A DNA stretch of 64,000 nt, from positions 35,057 to 99,056 of the forward strand of contig VYZB01000241.1 in assembly GCA_013397455.1 (NCBI GenBank). Direction: 5' to 3'. Source of the stretch: Crotophaga sulcirostris (Eukaryota; Chordata; Aves; Cuculiformes; Crotophagidae). Position numbers and translations under genes: made by a program. Shown here piece after piece: positions 49,797 to 62,500 of the stretch (positions within the stretch are counted from its first letter, which is position 1; each line of letters begins with the position of its first letter). The notes beneath the pieces were generated by a model. That model made no database searches and was not told the origin of the DNA. It saw only the letters and a list, made by a program, of their open reading frames with translations.

Positions 49797-52700
49797 CAGA
49801 TAAACGTTTTAGCGTTTTAGCTGACAATATTCCTCATCTTATTCTGGGCATGAGAGAAGTGGCTCCCACGTGGCAGCAGTAAAGAATAACTGACCAGTAA
49901 AAACTAAAAGAACCCAAATGTTTTTTTTCTGGGAGTCTTCACTGGTGGCTGGCCCAGGCAAGTAATAAGAATTTACAACAGGTCAGGCATCCAATGGACC
50001 AGTCAGAGCATTTTATCATGTGGTCCCAGTCTGTGTGTTGACTGGAGGAAACAAGTCTTACTGAAGATAATCAGCTTATAGAAACTAAAGGAAATACAGA
50101 TTGTCAGTCATTTACTGAGGGAAGCAAAGAAAGCATGGGAAGAGCATAGGGAACATTAATTTTAAGGCAAGTCAAGGAGTCATTGCAATGGGAAATAAAA
50201 TATGCTTTCTCTGGTCTTGGTAATTAAGAATAGCCTGGACGTAGGCGATGAGAATGTTATATAAACAAAATGTGCCAGAAGCTTTGACCACACAAAAAAT
50301 TTAGCTAAATTAGGGGACTATCTGTGACAGAATGTTCTCTAAGGCCTTGTAAGAGCAGAGCCCTCACCTGTGGCTACAATATGCCTGTTGTTCTATCCAC
50401 ACTGTGCGAGGGTCAGCGAGAATCATTGTAAGGCTAATATTTAATGACTATATCCTCTCAGTTAAAGTTATGCTGTTAAACAACAAATGCTATCAAAAGA
50501 AAGAAACACGTAATTTTTGTTTGTTTCTGGAGTTTGTTTTTTTTTATTTCATTTGTGGGTTCCCCCCCGATGTCTACTCCTTTGATTTTTTTTTTATTTT
50601 GTTATATTTACCACATCTGTGACCTAATCTACGTGCTGTAATAATGAAAATACCCTTGGAAATGGTTGTATAGTACTGTATCTTGCTCTGAGTAATTTAA
50701 TGCAGACTATATACTTTCCAAAATTCATCTAATGTCTCAAGATGGTAAAAAGCCATCTGAATCTTCACCTTCATTCTTTTTCCAACTGTTTCATTAACCA
50801 AAGCAGAATGAGTATACATATGGATTGCAGAATTCCTCTAGGCTATTGGTGTATTGTTTTCATAATATTGTTCTAAAGGTCAAAACATCCTGCAATGTAA
50901 CAGAGGTGAATGCATGAGGGAAATTAACGATTCATAATATTCCTCAAAGGTTGGAATTGTTATACTTTTGTCATCTGGAGAGAACAATTTTTGAAAGCTA
51001 GTGTCATGAGCAGATTTTACACAAACCTTTAATGTCAGCCAGGTAAGGTGATGCAGCATCTGCCTTGTTTACTAGTTGCTTCCCAGGTAAGAGCTGGCTA
51101 AAGAAGGACTCTTGTCCTTTCCAGTAAAACTGAGGAAATCCCCCTCTGCCTGGAGCCTGCCACAACAGCAGCATCCTCTGTGGGGATGTAACCTGCTGAG
51201 GGGCAGCACTGCACAGCACAACTTGGGCAGCTGCCAATGACAGGTTATCGCTCAATGGCCTGATGTCTCCCCAGCTGACTTTTATGAGAAGAGGAAAAGA
51301 CTCAGCAGGAGAAAACAGCCAAATGAAAGAATGAGAGGTCAAGTATTTACAGCACAGCTGTAAGTCAAGAAGTCTGAAATCCCAGGGCAAATGTTAACAG
51401 GGTGGCAGGAAAAATGAAATATGGGGTAAAGTATAAACACACAATAATTCACTACAGATTGCTATGCAAAATGGTATCAAATGGCATAAATTACAATGCT
51501 AATAATTCATTGAAAGTAGAAGTTATAGTTTTACTTTACAGTTCTGCATCCAGTTATAGAATTAGGCTTTAAAACTTTCAGGAATCTAGACTCCAGGTCA
51601 CCATACAAGATCTTGCCAGATATTTCGCATAGGATTTCAAAAGAAAATGGATCAGAGATTTATAAATGTTTTCTTCCAAAGGAAAACATATTAATTAAGA
51701 TTTGTTATGTCTGTAAACTTTTCTAGGTAAGAGGTGAAATTAATCTTTCTGTTTAGTCCACATAAATTAAGATGTAGACACATGATGCATGAAAGCTGGA
51801 TGCAGACTTTGGTTTTATTGCCATACAAAATTTCCATCACAGTTTTAAAAGGATGTGAAAGAGATCCTAAAAAATTCCTCTGCCAGTATAAAAGAAAAAA
51901 TTCTTACAACTTCACATTCAAAAGAAAAAAGTTTTCTGCTGGTTTTTAGTCCAAAGAAACAAATGTAAATTCATATGCAACAAACAGAAGACTGAACTCT
52001 GAGAGGGGAACAATCATATTAAAAGTTATATGCCCCTGAATATACATTGAAAAAATCTATAAAATAAAATAGCTCTGGTCTTTACAGTGATGATTTCATC
52101 CTAAGGTATATTCTCTAGAACTACACCTAGTAATCAAGATTCATGACCATCACTGTTCAAAGGAAGATGTAGGAACAGGTACCTCCAGATTCAGAAAACT
52201 TGTCACAAAGTACAACTCAACTGGACAAGGATTCCCCACAAACCCAGCCCAAGGGACACCAGCTGCTGAACAACTCCTATTTTACTTGTTAACTTGTCTG
52301 GAGAAATGACTGAAATTCAGGTAAATGCTTTTACTGAAGAAGCTGTTTTGCTTTTAAATGAACTGGAGGAAACTAAACTGAACTAATATTGGAAAGCAAA
52401 GAAATAAGAAAAGTCTCTTTTCATTCACAAGGGTTTTGAGTCTGCCTCTAAAGCACTTGGACTCTCCAGCAGAATGGGAAAATTTTGGATGGAAGGGATA
52501 TTCAGGGCTGGTGGGGCCTTCTGTCCGGCTAAGTGTGAATCTTCCTAAGACAAATGCTACCCAGGAAATTCTCTCCTCTTCTCTCTCCACATCAGAAGTG
52601 TCAAGGTGATTTGTGTCACCTCTACAAAAGTGAAGATAAACTCTCCTTACCACTGCAGGCTGAACTACATCAGACACGCTGTGGAGTGATTTGGAGTCAT

Positions 52701-55048
52701 TTGTATTCTGTCCTCGTTCTTGAAGTTGAAGAAAAAAAAGTTGCAATCGTTAGCAGTTTTGCTTCATTAGTAACACTTAGAGGGATCTAAACTGACTTAG
52801 ACACAAAATGCTTTTCATAAAGGATAGCAAGAGGCTTTCTTTTTAACAGTTTGGTCAGGGCTTGAACAGCTTTCAGATGACTCTGATATTTTGGGTATTA
52901 AAAAAGAAAAAAAGGAAAAAAACCATAATCTGATAACTGATTTCTTTAACGGATGTCATTTTCTCTGAAATTCATACTTTGGGAACAAATCCATATTTTG
53001 TGAGCACTTATGTAGCTGATTTAATTAAGCTAAAATCCACCCATCTCTATTTCAGGAAACAGATGTTCTGCAGTGCTGCTTTTTATAACTTTTTTTCCAA
53101 TAGTTTTCTAAAATGGAAAGGAAGATTATGACGGAACCAAGACACTACAAAATGAGATCAGAATATGGATTATTTTAAAATAGTTATGGGTAGCATTTCC
53201 AAGTTTTTACAGTGGTTGGTTAAAAATCCCTGCTGCCTACTAACAGCCCATTGTTTCAGGTAAAACATTCAACAAAACACATAGGAAAAATTTAAAGCTT
53301 GTTATTTAAAGAGATAAGTGTTGAAACATACACAAACAATTTTCCCAGCCAAAACCAACATAGCATTTCCCTCCTTCCAATTCCATCATCAATGTCTAGT
53401 CTTTACTGACTGAAATTATTGTGTTACAGAACTAATTTTTTAAGTTAATTTGAAAGACAATATTATATTCTGTCTTTGCAGTAGTGTGGCTATATCTGTG
53501 CTAGAAAATTAATTAATGCAAGAACTCAGATTTGAGTCCTCTGACTTGATCATCTATTGATAGTAGAGTCCCAACAGACTCTTAAATGAAATAAGTATTA
53601 CTTCCCAAATGACTTCTGGTAAAGATTCAGGAATGAGCACAATGCAAGGGACAATTCCCAAGAATTATTTCGCTTGCCACCACTCTTTTGAAGGCTAACA
53701 GACTTTAACTGTATGGGTCAAGAGCATTTCACACCAGTTGGCCTTGCTGCCAGAGACTAGATTTCAGCCTGTTTAATTTATTGGTTAGACTAGCAACCTT
53801 GTTTGTTAGACTGGATTGGTGAAAGAGTTAATACTGTTATGTGAGTTAAAAATTTCCTGGCTGAAGATTAAAAATGACATATAAGAATGTTTTTCTTCAA
53901 AACCTACTCTTCTTTCAGTGTGTTGATGACACACTGAACCTTGTCAGACTTTTACAAAAAGTCTTGCTGAAATAAGTGTCTCTGTTGTTTGCCTTAAGAT
54001 GAAAAACTGTTAAAAAAAAAAGCAAGGAAATCTGAAAAGCCATCAAAATAAGATGTCTCTGTGGTTCAAAGACATTTTAACAAACTCTGGATTTTTAAAC
54101 CCAGTGAGTGAATTAACAGTAGTCTTCCAAAAGTAAAAATGTTCCTTTCACATCTTTTATTTACAGTGACAAATCCTAGCCAATCTCTGCAAGAAGAAAA
54201 GTAGAAAATTTGCAGTATCTGTAGGGGTGGATGCCTTGAAAGCTTGTTTATACCCATCCCTGTGTCCCATCAAAAGTGTCCCACAATGCCTAGGATCTCA
54301 CTGGGAGCAGGGCAGCTTGTGTGGGTCTCTGTAGAAACTCTTACCAGCCCCAAAGTTTCAGCTCTGTTCCATGCTCTGATCCAGACAGATATACAGCTCT
54401 TAACTCCCTCTCTTGGAAGAAGGATTGAAGATAGCAGTCCACATACACAGCTTTCTTGCACTTATATGTAAGAAAGGGAGTTCCTACTACTGGGTAAAGG
54501 CCTTCTAGAACTATTTTATAGTGCTCAGCACTTTCCCTCATTTTGAATAGAAATAACTAGCAAGTAAAAAAGCAGTAAAGTACTGGCTGCCTCCAAAACT
54601 GCTGAGAAGCATCAACAATATTAGCTCCCATTTAGATACTTACCCTTGTTTATCTACACTGAGAGGAAACAGCACTTTTCTGAATCATGCAAAAGCATTT
54701 TTTTGCAAACATTCTCCACATCATTCTCCTTAAGAAACTGATTGCTCATGGCTTGGACAGGTGTACATTTCCCTGGGTAAAAAACTGGCTGGATGGCTGG
54801 GCCCAAGGATTTGTGGTGACCTTCGGAGTTACAGCATTTGTCTTCCCAAGTAACTGTTACGTGCAAAGGAGCCTTGCTTTCCCAGAGATAGCTGAACACC
54901 TGCCTGCTGATGGGAAGGAGTGAATGCATTCCTTATTTTGCTTTGCTTGTGCATGCAGCTTTTACTTTACTTAGTAAGCTGTCATTATCTCAACTCACAA
55001 GCTTTCTCACTTTCACCCTTCTGATTCCCCCATCCACCAGGAAGGAGG
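49797..55048. other. Non-coding sequence with unconfirmed exon-like segments
   Basis: No gene that I recognise. Two minus-strand open frames of about 130 codons (51004-51390 and 52354-52746) stand out for length and somewhat higher GC. The second contains a segment bounded by good splice signals. Neither matches a known family. Confidence 0.5.
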
Positions 55049-55065
55049 GTGTGTGTGTGTGTGTG
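55049..55065. repeat. (GT)n dinucleotide repeat
   Basis: About eight GT units followed by GAGTAATTGTGTGG. A short microsatellite. Confidence 0.9.
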
Positions 55066-58000
55066 AGTAATTGTGTGGTGCTTAATTGCCAGCTAAGGTT
55101 AAATCACAGCATCATGCAAGCTCATTTTGAAATTATAAGCCAATTAATAAGAAGTAGGAAATGTATATTACTTGTCCACAAAATCTATCAACATTTTAAT
55201 ATCTTACATGACATAGACTAGCTACATGTTTTTAAGCTTACTTATGTATTTCTCATTGTATACAGATTTGAGAGAAAAATTCCAAATAAAAATATCTTGA
55301 CATTTATTATATATATATGTTACCTTTATGAAGTTTACAGTTTGTGTGAATAACAGCAACATGTAGCTTTAGAATATAAAATTATTTATTCCCACAAAAA
55401 TGCAGATGAAAAAGCATGATATATTTATGTTGTAACATATTGCAGGTAATTATTTTTATATGTAATTTAAACTTGGCTTTTTTTAAAATTGGAATTCCAC
55501 AGAAGAGTAATTTCTTTAGCAGATAATGTAGAGACACAGAAGTGAAAAGTGTTGGCTCTATAAATAAACTAAATAAGCCACAATTAAGTTTAAATTCCTC
55601 TCACACCCAAGGGATTATGAAATAACACATGGACGACTTGAACAGAATGAGTGAAAATAAATAATATAATAATATAATAACACCTTGGTTAACTTGCTAG
55701 CAACATTTACCATTCAAAAGAATAATGTGTCATGCTTAAACTAGTTGATTAATGATTGACACTGTAACATTTTGATCTACCAGTGTTTTACAGCCCTTGC
55801 TGTGCTTCACTCTTCTGTTGAGCTGGTGAAAAAGGTAATTCAGCAAGTTTCCTAGAGAGACAGAATGCAGTGCAGAAGAGTTTATGAAGGTTGGATTAAA
55901 TATCTTCATTTATATATGTACATATATGACGAGTGGCATACATAAATAATATTTATAAAACCTCGTCTGTGATTGAGTGAAAGATGTTTAGCTCAGTTAA
56001 AAAGCTTGATGTTTCATACATTTTTGTTTGGATCCATTATAAAAATATTATGGTAATTCAGTGTGCTAAACCAAAACTCAACTAAGAAATATATAAACTA
56101 ATACCAGTATGATCTGGACCAAGCATTCATTCTTCATGGAAAGAAAAACAGGTGATTATTAAAAATCTTTGTTATTTATTAGCATGAAAAAAATAACTTT
56201 TAATGCACTTTTTTCAACAACGGTTAACTCCAGAAGAAATTCACAGTTCCTGAATCTTCTCTCATCTACTTTCTTTTGAAGAGAACTTCACTTATTGAAA
56301 TTTCAAATCTTTACTGTTACTCATTGCTTTACCTTGATGTTTAAGGTATCAGTTTCATATTTGAGGTTTTTAATATATTTAAAAAGGTAACTTTTACTCT
56401 TGCATTCAGAAATCTTGTTTAGTAAAAGTCTGCAATATGATGATCTTTCTGAAGTAGATTTGTTATTTTAATGCTGTCAATTGAGATACAATTGGGAGTT
56501 TAAACATTGCAGATTTTCAAAATATCTCACTGCAAATTCCAGAAGAAATCATCTAGTTTCTGGAATGAATTTTGCAGGAGTGTGACGTGACAGGTAGGCA
56601 TGTAATTTTGTTTCATATGCAGTCACCCTAGAATGAATAAAGAACATTTATTATAAATTCAAAATCAAATGTACAAAAGTCATAATGTAAACTACTATTT
56701 TTAGTAATGTTTTCCGAATTATTCTTAATATTCCAATTTGACCTAGAATATTTATAGCATTATTGACATTGTTACAGCATTACATAGATGTGCATATGTA
56801 AAAAAAAGCTTCATATTATATACATACAATAAATAAATGTAAAGTAAATCCGAATTATATGCTACACTCTACCTGTAAACGGAATTATAAATATGTGTGT
56901 GGATTGACTATATAAATCAGAAACTTAAATCAGGTCAGTGGATTTTTTACCATTTTTTATCATGATTGGACATATTTTAGGTATTTTAGTATTATAAGAA
57001 AACCTTTTTTTCACATAGTGCTTTTAAAACAGTGTAAAAGAGCTACGTTTACCATCTCTATATAAAAATCATTTTTTCTTCAGATGGTATGCAAAAAAAT
57101 ACAGACTTGAGGAAGAAAGAACAAAAAAACACTGAAGAAATCACTACCCTGAGAGATCTTGAACAATGAGCTTTAGAAAGTACCAAAGAAATAACCAGAA
57201 CAATAACTTGATATCTCTTTTTCTGAATTGCTGAAAATAGCTTTCTGATAGTCCTGAATCCCAAAATTCAAATGCTGAAAAAGCCCATCTATGAAAATGG
57301 TGGATATGAAAATTGTGTCCTGAGCCACTATATTTGTTGACCGTTTTACATCTCAAGGCAGGATAATAAAAAGTACTCACTGCAGAGCTACTGGAAAGCG
57401 TTCAGTGTTTTGGTGTGTGGATAGCCACAAGCAAGAAGCTGCAGACAAGTGCCAATCAGGAAACCACTGAAGTACAATAAAACATCTTTCTATCACATAT
57501 ACATAAGTTATATCTTATCCATACCAAGTTTTATCTATAGTAAGTGAAGGTCTTGGGGGATGTCTACAAGTTGCAGAGCTAAGCGGATCAAAAACTTCCT
57601 TAGTAGCACAGTAGAATTTGTTTGAAATGATTAAGGTTCCTGGCTCTACTTCAAGTCTAGTTCCTCTTTTGGACCATGCTTCTTATGACCAGCCTCAAGA
57701 CACAACTTCAGAATAAGGCCACAGTTACCTTTTGTACAATTTAGGAGTTGACTCAGAACTTGATTCTGACTGGAATAAAAAGGGGAAAAAATGAGTGAAA
57801 TGCCAAAGCACTGGATGAAATAGACTGATTCCTCCTCACAGCCCTTGTTCTATATTTTATTGTATATATATTAAAAACTCATTCTCTTGAGTGTGATTAA
57901 ATACATTCCTGCTATCAGATTAGTCAATAAATGTGTGTGGTTAAGCTGATTACAAATAATTAATATAAGAGATAGTCATTTAGAAGAACTGAAATGGAGG

Positions 58001-58687
58001 CTATGGTCAGATGTTACAATAAATCCAGATTTACTCAGCTGCATTAATTGCTGTAGTCACATGGGAAAAGTAGCCCATTGGGCCAAATTTGTTTAATAAA
58101 ATGTGTGGTGATAACCTGGAGTAGACAGATTTTCTTAAACTGTCCATTGTATTAGCATGCTTAGTCTGATAGCACATCCTGCAGCCAGCGTGTATCTTCT
58201 TTCTGTTTCTTGCTTGTTCCTTTTCCATTTTCTAAGCCCATAACCTGCAAGCAGACACTGGCCCGTGCCATGCCCCTCTTTTCCAAAGTCAGGCTTCTCT
58301 TCAACCATCACCATATTCTCTGAGCCAGAACCACTACACAGAACAACATTTTCATACTGGTACCCAAACAGCTCCATTGACTTTTCAAAGACATTTAAGA
58401 AATACCTCCTTCTTTTTTCTTTTTATTCCAGAATCTCTGTCTTTTGACTCCCTGACAACAGTTTTATTCACTCACACCAAATGGCAATCAGAATTATACC
58501 TCAGCTGTGAGCTGGTCCTGAAAGAGAATTAAGATGCTAACTGCTCCAAGACTGGTTACGTTCTGCAATTTGTCTTTGTCCTCACTGGATCCCTACAAAA
58601 ACAGTCACCCTGTTAGAGAGGTGGTACAGTAATCGTATACTGAAGAGAACAACAGTCTCTTCCATTTTTTTTGCCAAAGTCTCAGCC
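55066..58687. other. AT-rich non-coding sequence
   Basis: No gene recognised. A short AATAT-type repeat (ATAATATAATAATATAATAA) lies at 55661-55680. Open frames are at most 80 codons from a start. Confidence 0.65.
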
Positions 58688-59548
58688 ACTATAGAATCAT
58701 AAAATCATTTATTTCTAAAAGACCTTTGAGAACAAGTCCAATCGTACCTGTCCTCTACTAAACCATCTTTTAAACACCTCCAGGGACAGAGACTCAATCA
58801 CCTCCTTAGGCAGCCTGTTCCAGTGCCTGATAACCCTTTCAGTGAAGAAATTTTTCCTAACGTCTAATCTGAGCCTACCCTGGTGCAACTTGAGGCCATT
58901 TCCCCTCATCCTATCACCTGTCACTTGGAAGAAGAGACCAACACCCATCTCACTGCAACCTCCTTTCAGGTAGTTGTAGACAGTGATAAGGTCTCCCTTC
59001 AGCCTCCTTTTCTCCAGATTAAACAGTCCCAGTTCCCTCAGCCACTCCTCACAAGACTTGTTCTCCATCCCCTTCACCAGCCTCATTGCCCTTTTCTGGA
59101 CACGCTCCAGCACCTCAATGTCCTTCTTGTAGTGAGGGGCCCAAAACTGAATACAGTAATCGAGGTGCAGCCTCACCAGTGCTGAGTACAGGGGCAGAAT
59201 CACTTCCCTGCTCCTGCTGACCACGTTGTTTCTGATACAGGCCAAGATGCCATTGGTCATCTTGGCCACCTGGGCACCCTGCTGGCTCATATTCAGCCAG
59301 CTGTCAACCAACACCCCCAGGTCCTTTTCTGCCAGGCAGCTTTCCAGTCACTCTTTGCCAAACCTGTAGGGTTGCATGGGGTTGTTTTGAACGAAGTGTA
59401 GAACCTGCCACTTGGCCTTGTTGAACCTCATCCTGTTGGTCGCAGCCCATTGAACCAGCCTTTTCAGATTCCTCTGTATAGAGCCTCCCTACCCGCAAGC
59501 AGTTCGACACTTCTGTCCAGCTAAAGTGCCATCCATGAAGTTACTGGG
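58688..59548 (-). mobile_element. 5'-truncated CR1 LINE retrotransposon
   Basis: This is the last ~860 bases of a CR1 on the minus strand. In plus-strand reading it starts at the terminal repeat (ATAGAATCATAAAATCATTT), with 'AAGACCTTTGAGAACAAGTCCAATCG' as the 3' UTR. It then runs through the complete C-terminal part of the RT ORF and fades near ACTGGGGG at about 59548. The tail ('GACCTTTGAGA..AAGTCCAATCG') differs from the tails of the copies at 1.5, 8.5 and 23.4 kb, so at least three CR1 subfamilies are represented in this window. It is the best-preserved coding remnant of the set. No target-site duplication was found. Confidence 0.95.
58715..59548 (-). pseudogene. CR1 reverse transcriptase C-terminal remnant, 199 open codons
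   Basis: The C-terminal domain of the CR1 ORF2 reverse transcriptase is open for 199 codons from plus position 59314 down to 58715. Diagnostic text includes [80 protein letters not shown] and [20 protein letters not shown], ending near the natural C-terminus of the family. Upstream the same frame continues ([11 protein letters not shown]) until an in-frame TGA at plus 59348-59350, where CR1 normally has TGG (tryptophan, 'EWLES'). Beyond it the family text (FGKE) resumes. The RT palm with the catalytic aspartates and the endonuclease are missing, so the protein cannot function. Confidence 0.94.
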
Positions 59549-59596
59549 GGTAAGGGTAAGGGTATTGTTTCAAAAACCTTTTTGGACTTTTTGGAC
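59549..59596. repeat. Short tandem repeats beside the CR1
   Basis: GGGTAA is repeated two and a half times at about 59548-59563, and TTTTTGGAC twice in succession at 59579-59587 and 59588-59596. These are slippage-type duplications at the truncated 5' side of the CR1. They are not telomeric TTAGGG repeats. Confidence 0.75.
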
Positions 59597-62500
59597 TTCT
59601 CCCCAGGTATAGAAATAGTGCAGAAAACAGATACTGGCTCACAATCTAAAATGTTTTCTTTGTTACTAGGAGAAGAGTCGCGGCAGTTATTTGCAGACCA
59701 GTATTGACTATTTCACTCCATTTTTTTCAACTAAAATGATTGAAACACTGAGTGAAGCTGAATTAAAACCGAAGAACTTTTTAGCCTGTCCTAACTTATC
59801 TGCTTCTTTTGTTACAGTTAGTAATAAGGGACCTATAGTCTAAAATTTTCTCAGGTATGTGATCCCCACCCTTTTGGCACAGTAGTGATTACTCAGTAAA
59901 TTTCTCTTAAACCCAACTATGTGTGGAATGACATGGACAACAACTGAGAAAAAAATAATTGGAGAACTGGAAACATAATATTTCTGAACATTCTAGCCTA
60001 CACACAGCCTCTATATCTATTTCAAATCTTGTCTAAATTTTCCTTTCATGCAAAATCTTCCGTGAGAAATAGTTAGATGGAAATTTTAGCCTAAAAATAT
60101 TTGACATAGAACTCACCTTTACTGCAATTTCATAAATTACTGAATTGGCAGTGAAAAAGTTACCAACTTAGCAACCAGTAGCTATAGAGTTGCATACTTT
60201 GTGTTTTACTGACAGAGGTGTACATGAAGTATAACTTATACATATTCAAAAATCTGTGTAAAGAGCCAGAGGTTATCTGGCAAAGCTTCTGATGAACTTA
60301 TTTTAAGAGCTGCCGGGGTAGAAACCATTAAATGCAGTAATTAATGTGCTACATCCTCAGAACTTACAAAACAATGTTTTACTTCCAAATATCCCTATAA
60401 CCCTCTTCCTTTGTTATTGATCATCAACCTCCATACTTCATCTCAAAAATAAACTGTAGTCCATATACTTCTAATTAAATCACTTATATTTTAATCTCTT
60501 CCTTACCTACTTTTTTCTTACCCATCATTTTTTAGATCTGGCTTTCTCACAGTCGCTTTTTACAGAAAGCTTCATTAGAAATCTAATACAGAGACTGTCT
60601 GATGGTGGAGGATGTGAGTACAGCCTTAAAATCTAAACACCTCATCATTTCAATAATGTGGTTGGCCTTTGAAGCTTTATTAGGCCTGAGACACAAAGTC
60701 TGATCACTTTCACAGTTTTCCCACTTGGCAGCCATTGACTGCTAAGACATCACTGAAACATTTACTTAAGAAATTTTGTTTATTGGGTTAAACCCTTTTC
60801 AACATACTAGGAGGGAGAGTATGAACATAGATTAAAAGAGCTCAGATATTTTTACTGAATATTTTTGTCTCCATTTAATAAGTTCTTCCTTCAATAATAA
60901 CTTGGAACAACATAACCTGATTTTTTAAGTATTTAAATGACAGGCTAGGAAAAAATATTTGAATAACAAAATGTTCTATCAGAGAGAACAAACAGATATT
61001 TAAAATGGAACATCTCAACTATGTAATGGCCACGTATTAGCTATGTATTAAGATGGTTGACACAGATACAAAACATTTATGAAAAGTCTTTTAAAGCTTC
61101 TTAGACCACTTTATTGTCCTCAGCACTGAAAGAATTACGATTTAAATCAGGAAAATAAATTTAATTTAATAAATCTAGGAAGAAAAAGAAATTAAAGGAT
61201 ACCCACAAAAACATACAGTAGCTTAAAGTTTTCAACCACTACCACTCCTATTGATACATTCTAAAGAAAAACAGAAAATCTCTGTTGGTGTCATTCACCA
61301 TAGTTGCAATGGAGCTGGTGTATTTATGCCCACTGTCATTAGGCCCTGGGTCCCTATTGCATTAATCCATTTCTCTCAATCTGCACACCCACATCTCCCA
61401 GCACTTCCTTTTATATATTCCTGCTCATATGAAAATCAGTGGAAAACTTCCACTGTACATAATGGACTAAACTCCTCAGCACCTGAGGGTTTTTTTTTTT
61501 TGCTCTTCAAAGGAACTGAAGACAGTATCAAGACAATGAGAACATATCCCCTTCATATTCTGCAAAAACACCTTCAAGCATCAGTGTTTTCCATCCTCTT
61601 CTTTTTCCTCAGACAACTGAATCTCATTCTTCTGTGGACACTGGTAACCTTAAAGGGTTCTGTTGCCTATCATCTTCATTCAAGAACATAAACTAGATGA
61701 AAGACTCTACATGAAACACTAGAGGGATAAGAAACCACACAACACTAATTAAATAAAAATTAATGTACAAGATGTTTTTTCTACCATGAATATTTCACAC
61801 AATGCATTTTTTCACACTCAAAGCTACAGTATTCATTTTGTTAATGGCAAGCAATGCACTATAAAACTATCAATATTCTCACATAGAAAGTGTTTTTAAT
61901 TTCTGAAATTTGTCTCTGAAACAAGGGTGTTTCATAGTCAAGTGTTTTCCCATACTGATTAAGATAGCTGTAACTGATATTGCAGGATATGGCACCAACC
62001 AAAACAATCCTAGCTTTAATTCTCTTGCTTAATCCAACACCAGAAATGTCTTTTTGTTTTGCAAATATAAGTAAAATATCATTTGCCAAAACAAGAAAAT
62101 GTGTGAAAATGTATATATCAGTAATAGGATTGGACTGGGTGAGACAGCACGTTGGCCATAAAGAATAGTATAAATTTACACATTCCATAATAATCTGATT
62201 TAAGAAATATAGCAATTGTTAACATCCAAATCTTTTTCTACAAGTGGGAGTAGAGAAACAGTAAAGCTCATCTACATATTGGTGTCAATAACCCCCCAAA
62301 AGTCCTTTTTTCCTTACTGTTATGGATATTATAGTCTGTAATTAATGCTTCAGAAGTGAAAATAAGCAATGAAATTGAGATGACTTATAGAAACTACAAC
62401 AATTTGCAGATAGTATAAATATTTTGTGAAAAGTACAGACCTTAAAATGACTTCACTATAGACACTGGAAATGGTATACCTCTACAGAATTTTTTTTAGG

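Noticed and set aside
58883..59185. 100-codon plus-strand frame inside the CR1
   Set aside because: It is antisense to the well-supported CR1 reverse-transcriptase frame on the minus strand.
59548..59566. GGGTAAGGGTAAGGGTA as interstitial telomeric repeat
   Set aside because: The unit is TAAGGG, not TTAGGG, and there are only two and a half copies. It is a local duplication at the CR1 border.
61251..61691. 146-codon plus-strand open frame
   Set aside because: It runs through a T12 tract that encodes a phenylalanine run, is rich in residues expected from AT-rich DNA, shows no domain or signal, and frames of this length are expected by chance in 64 kb.
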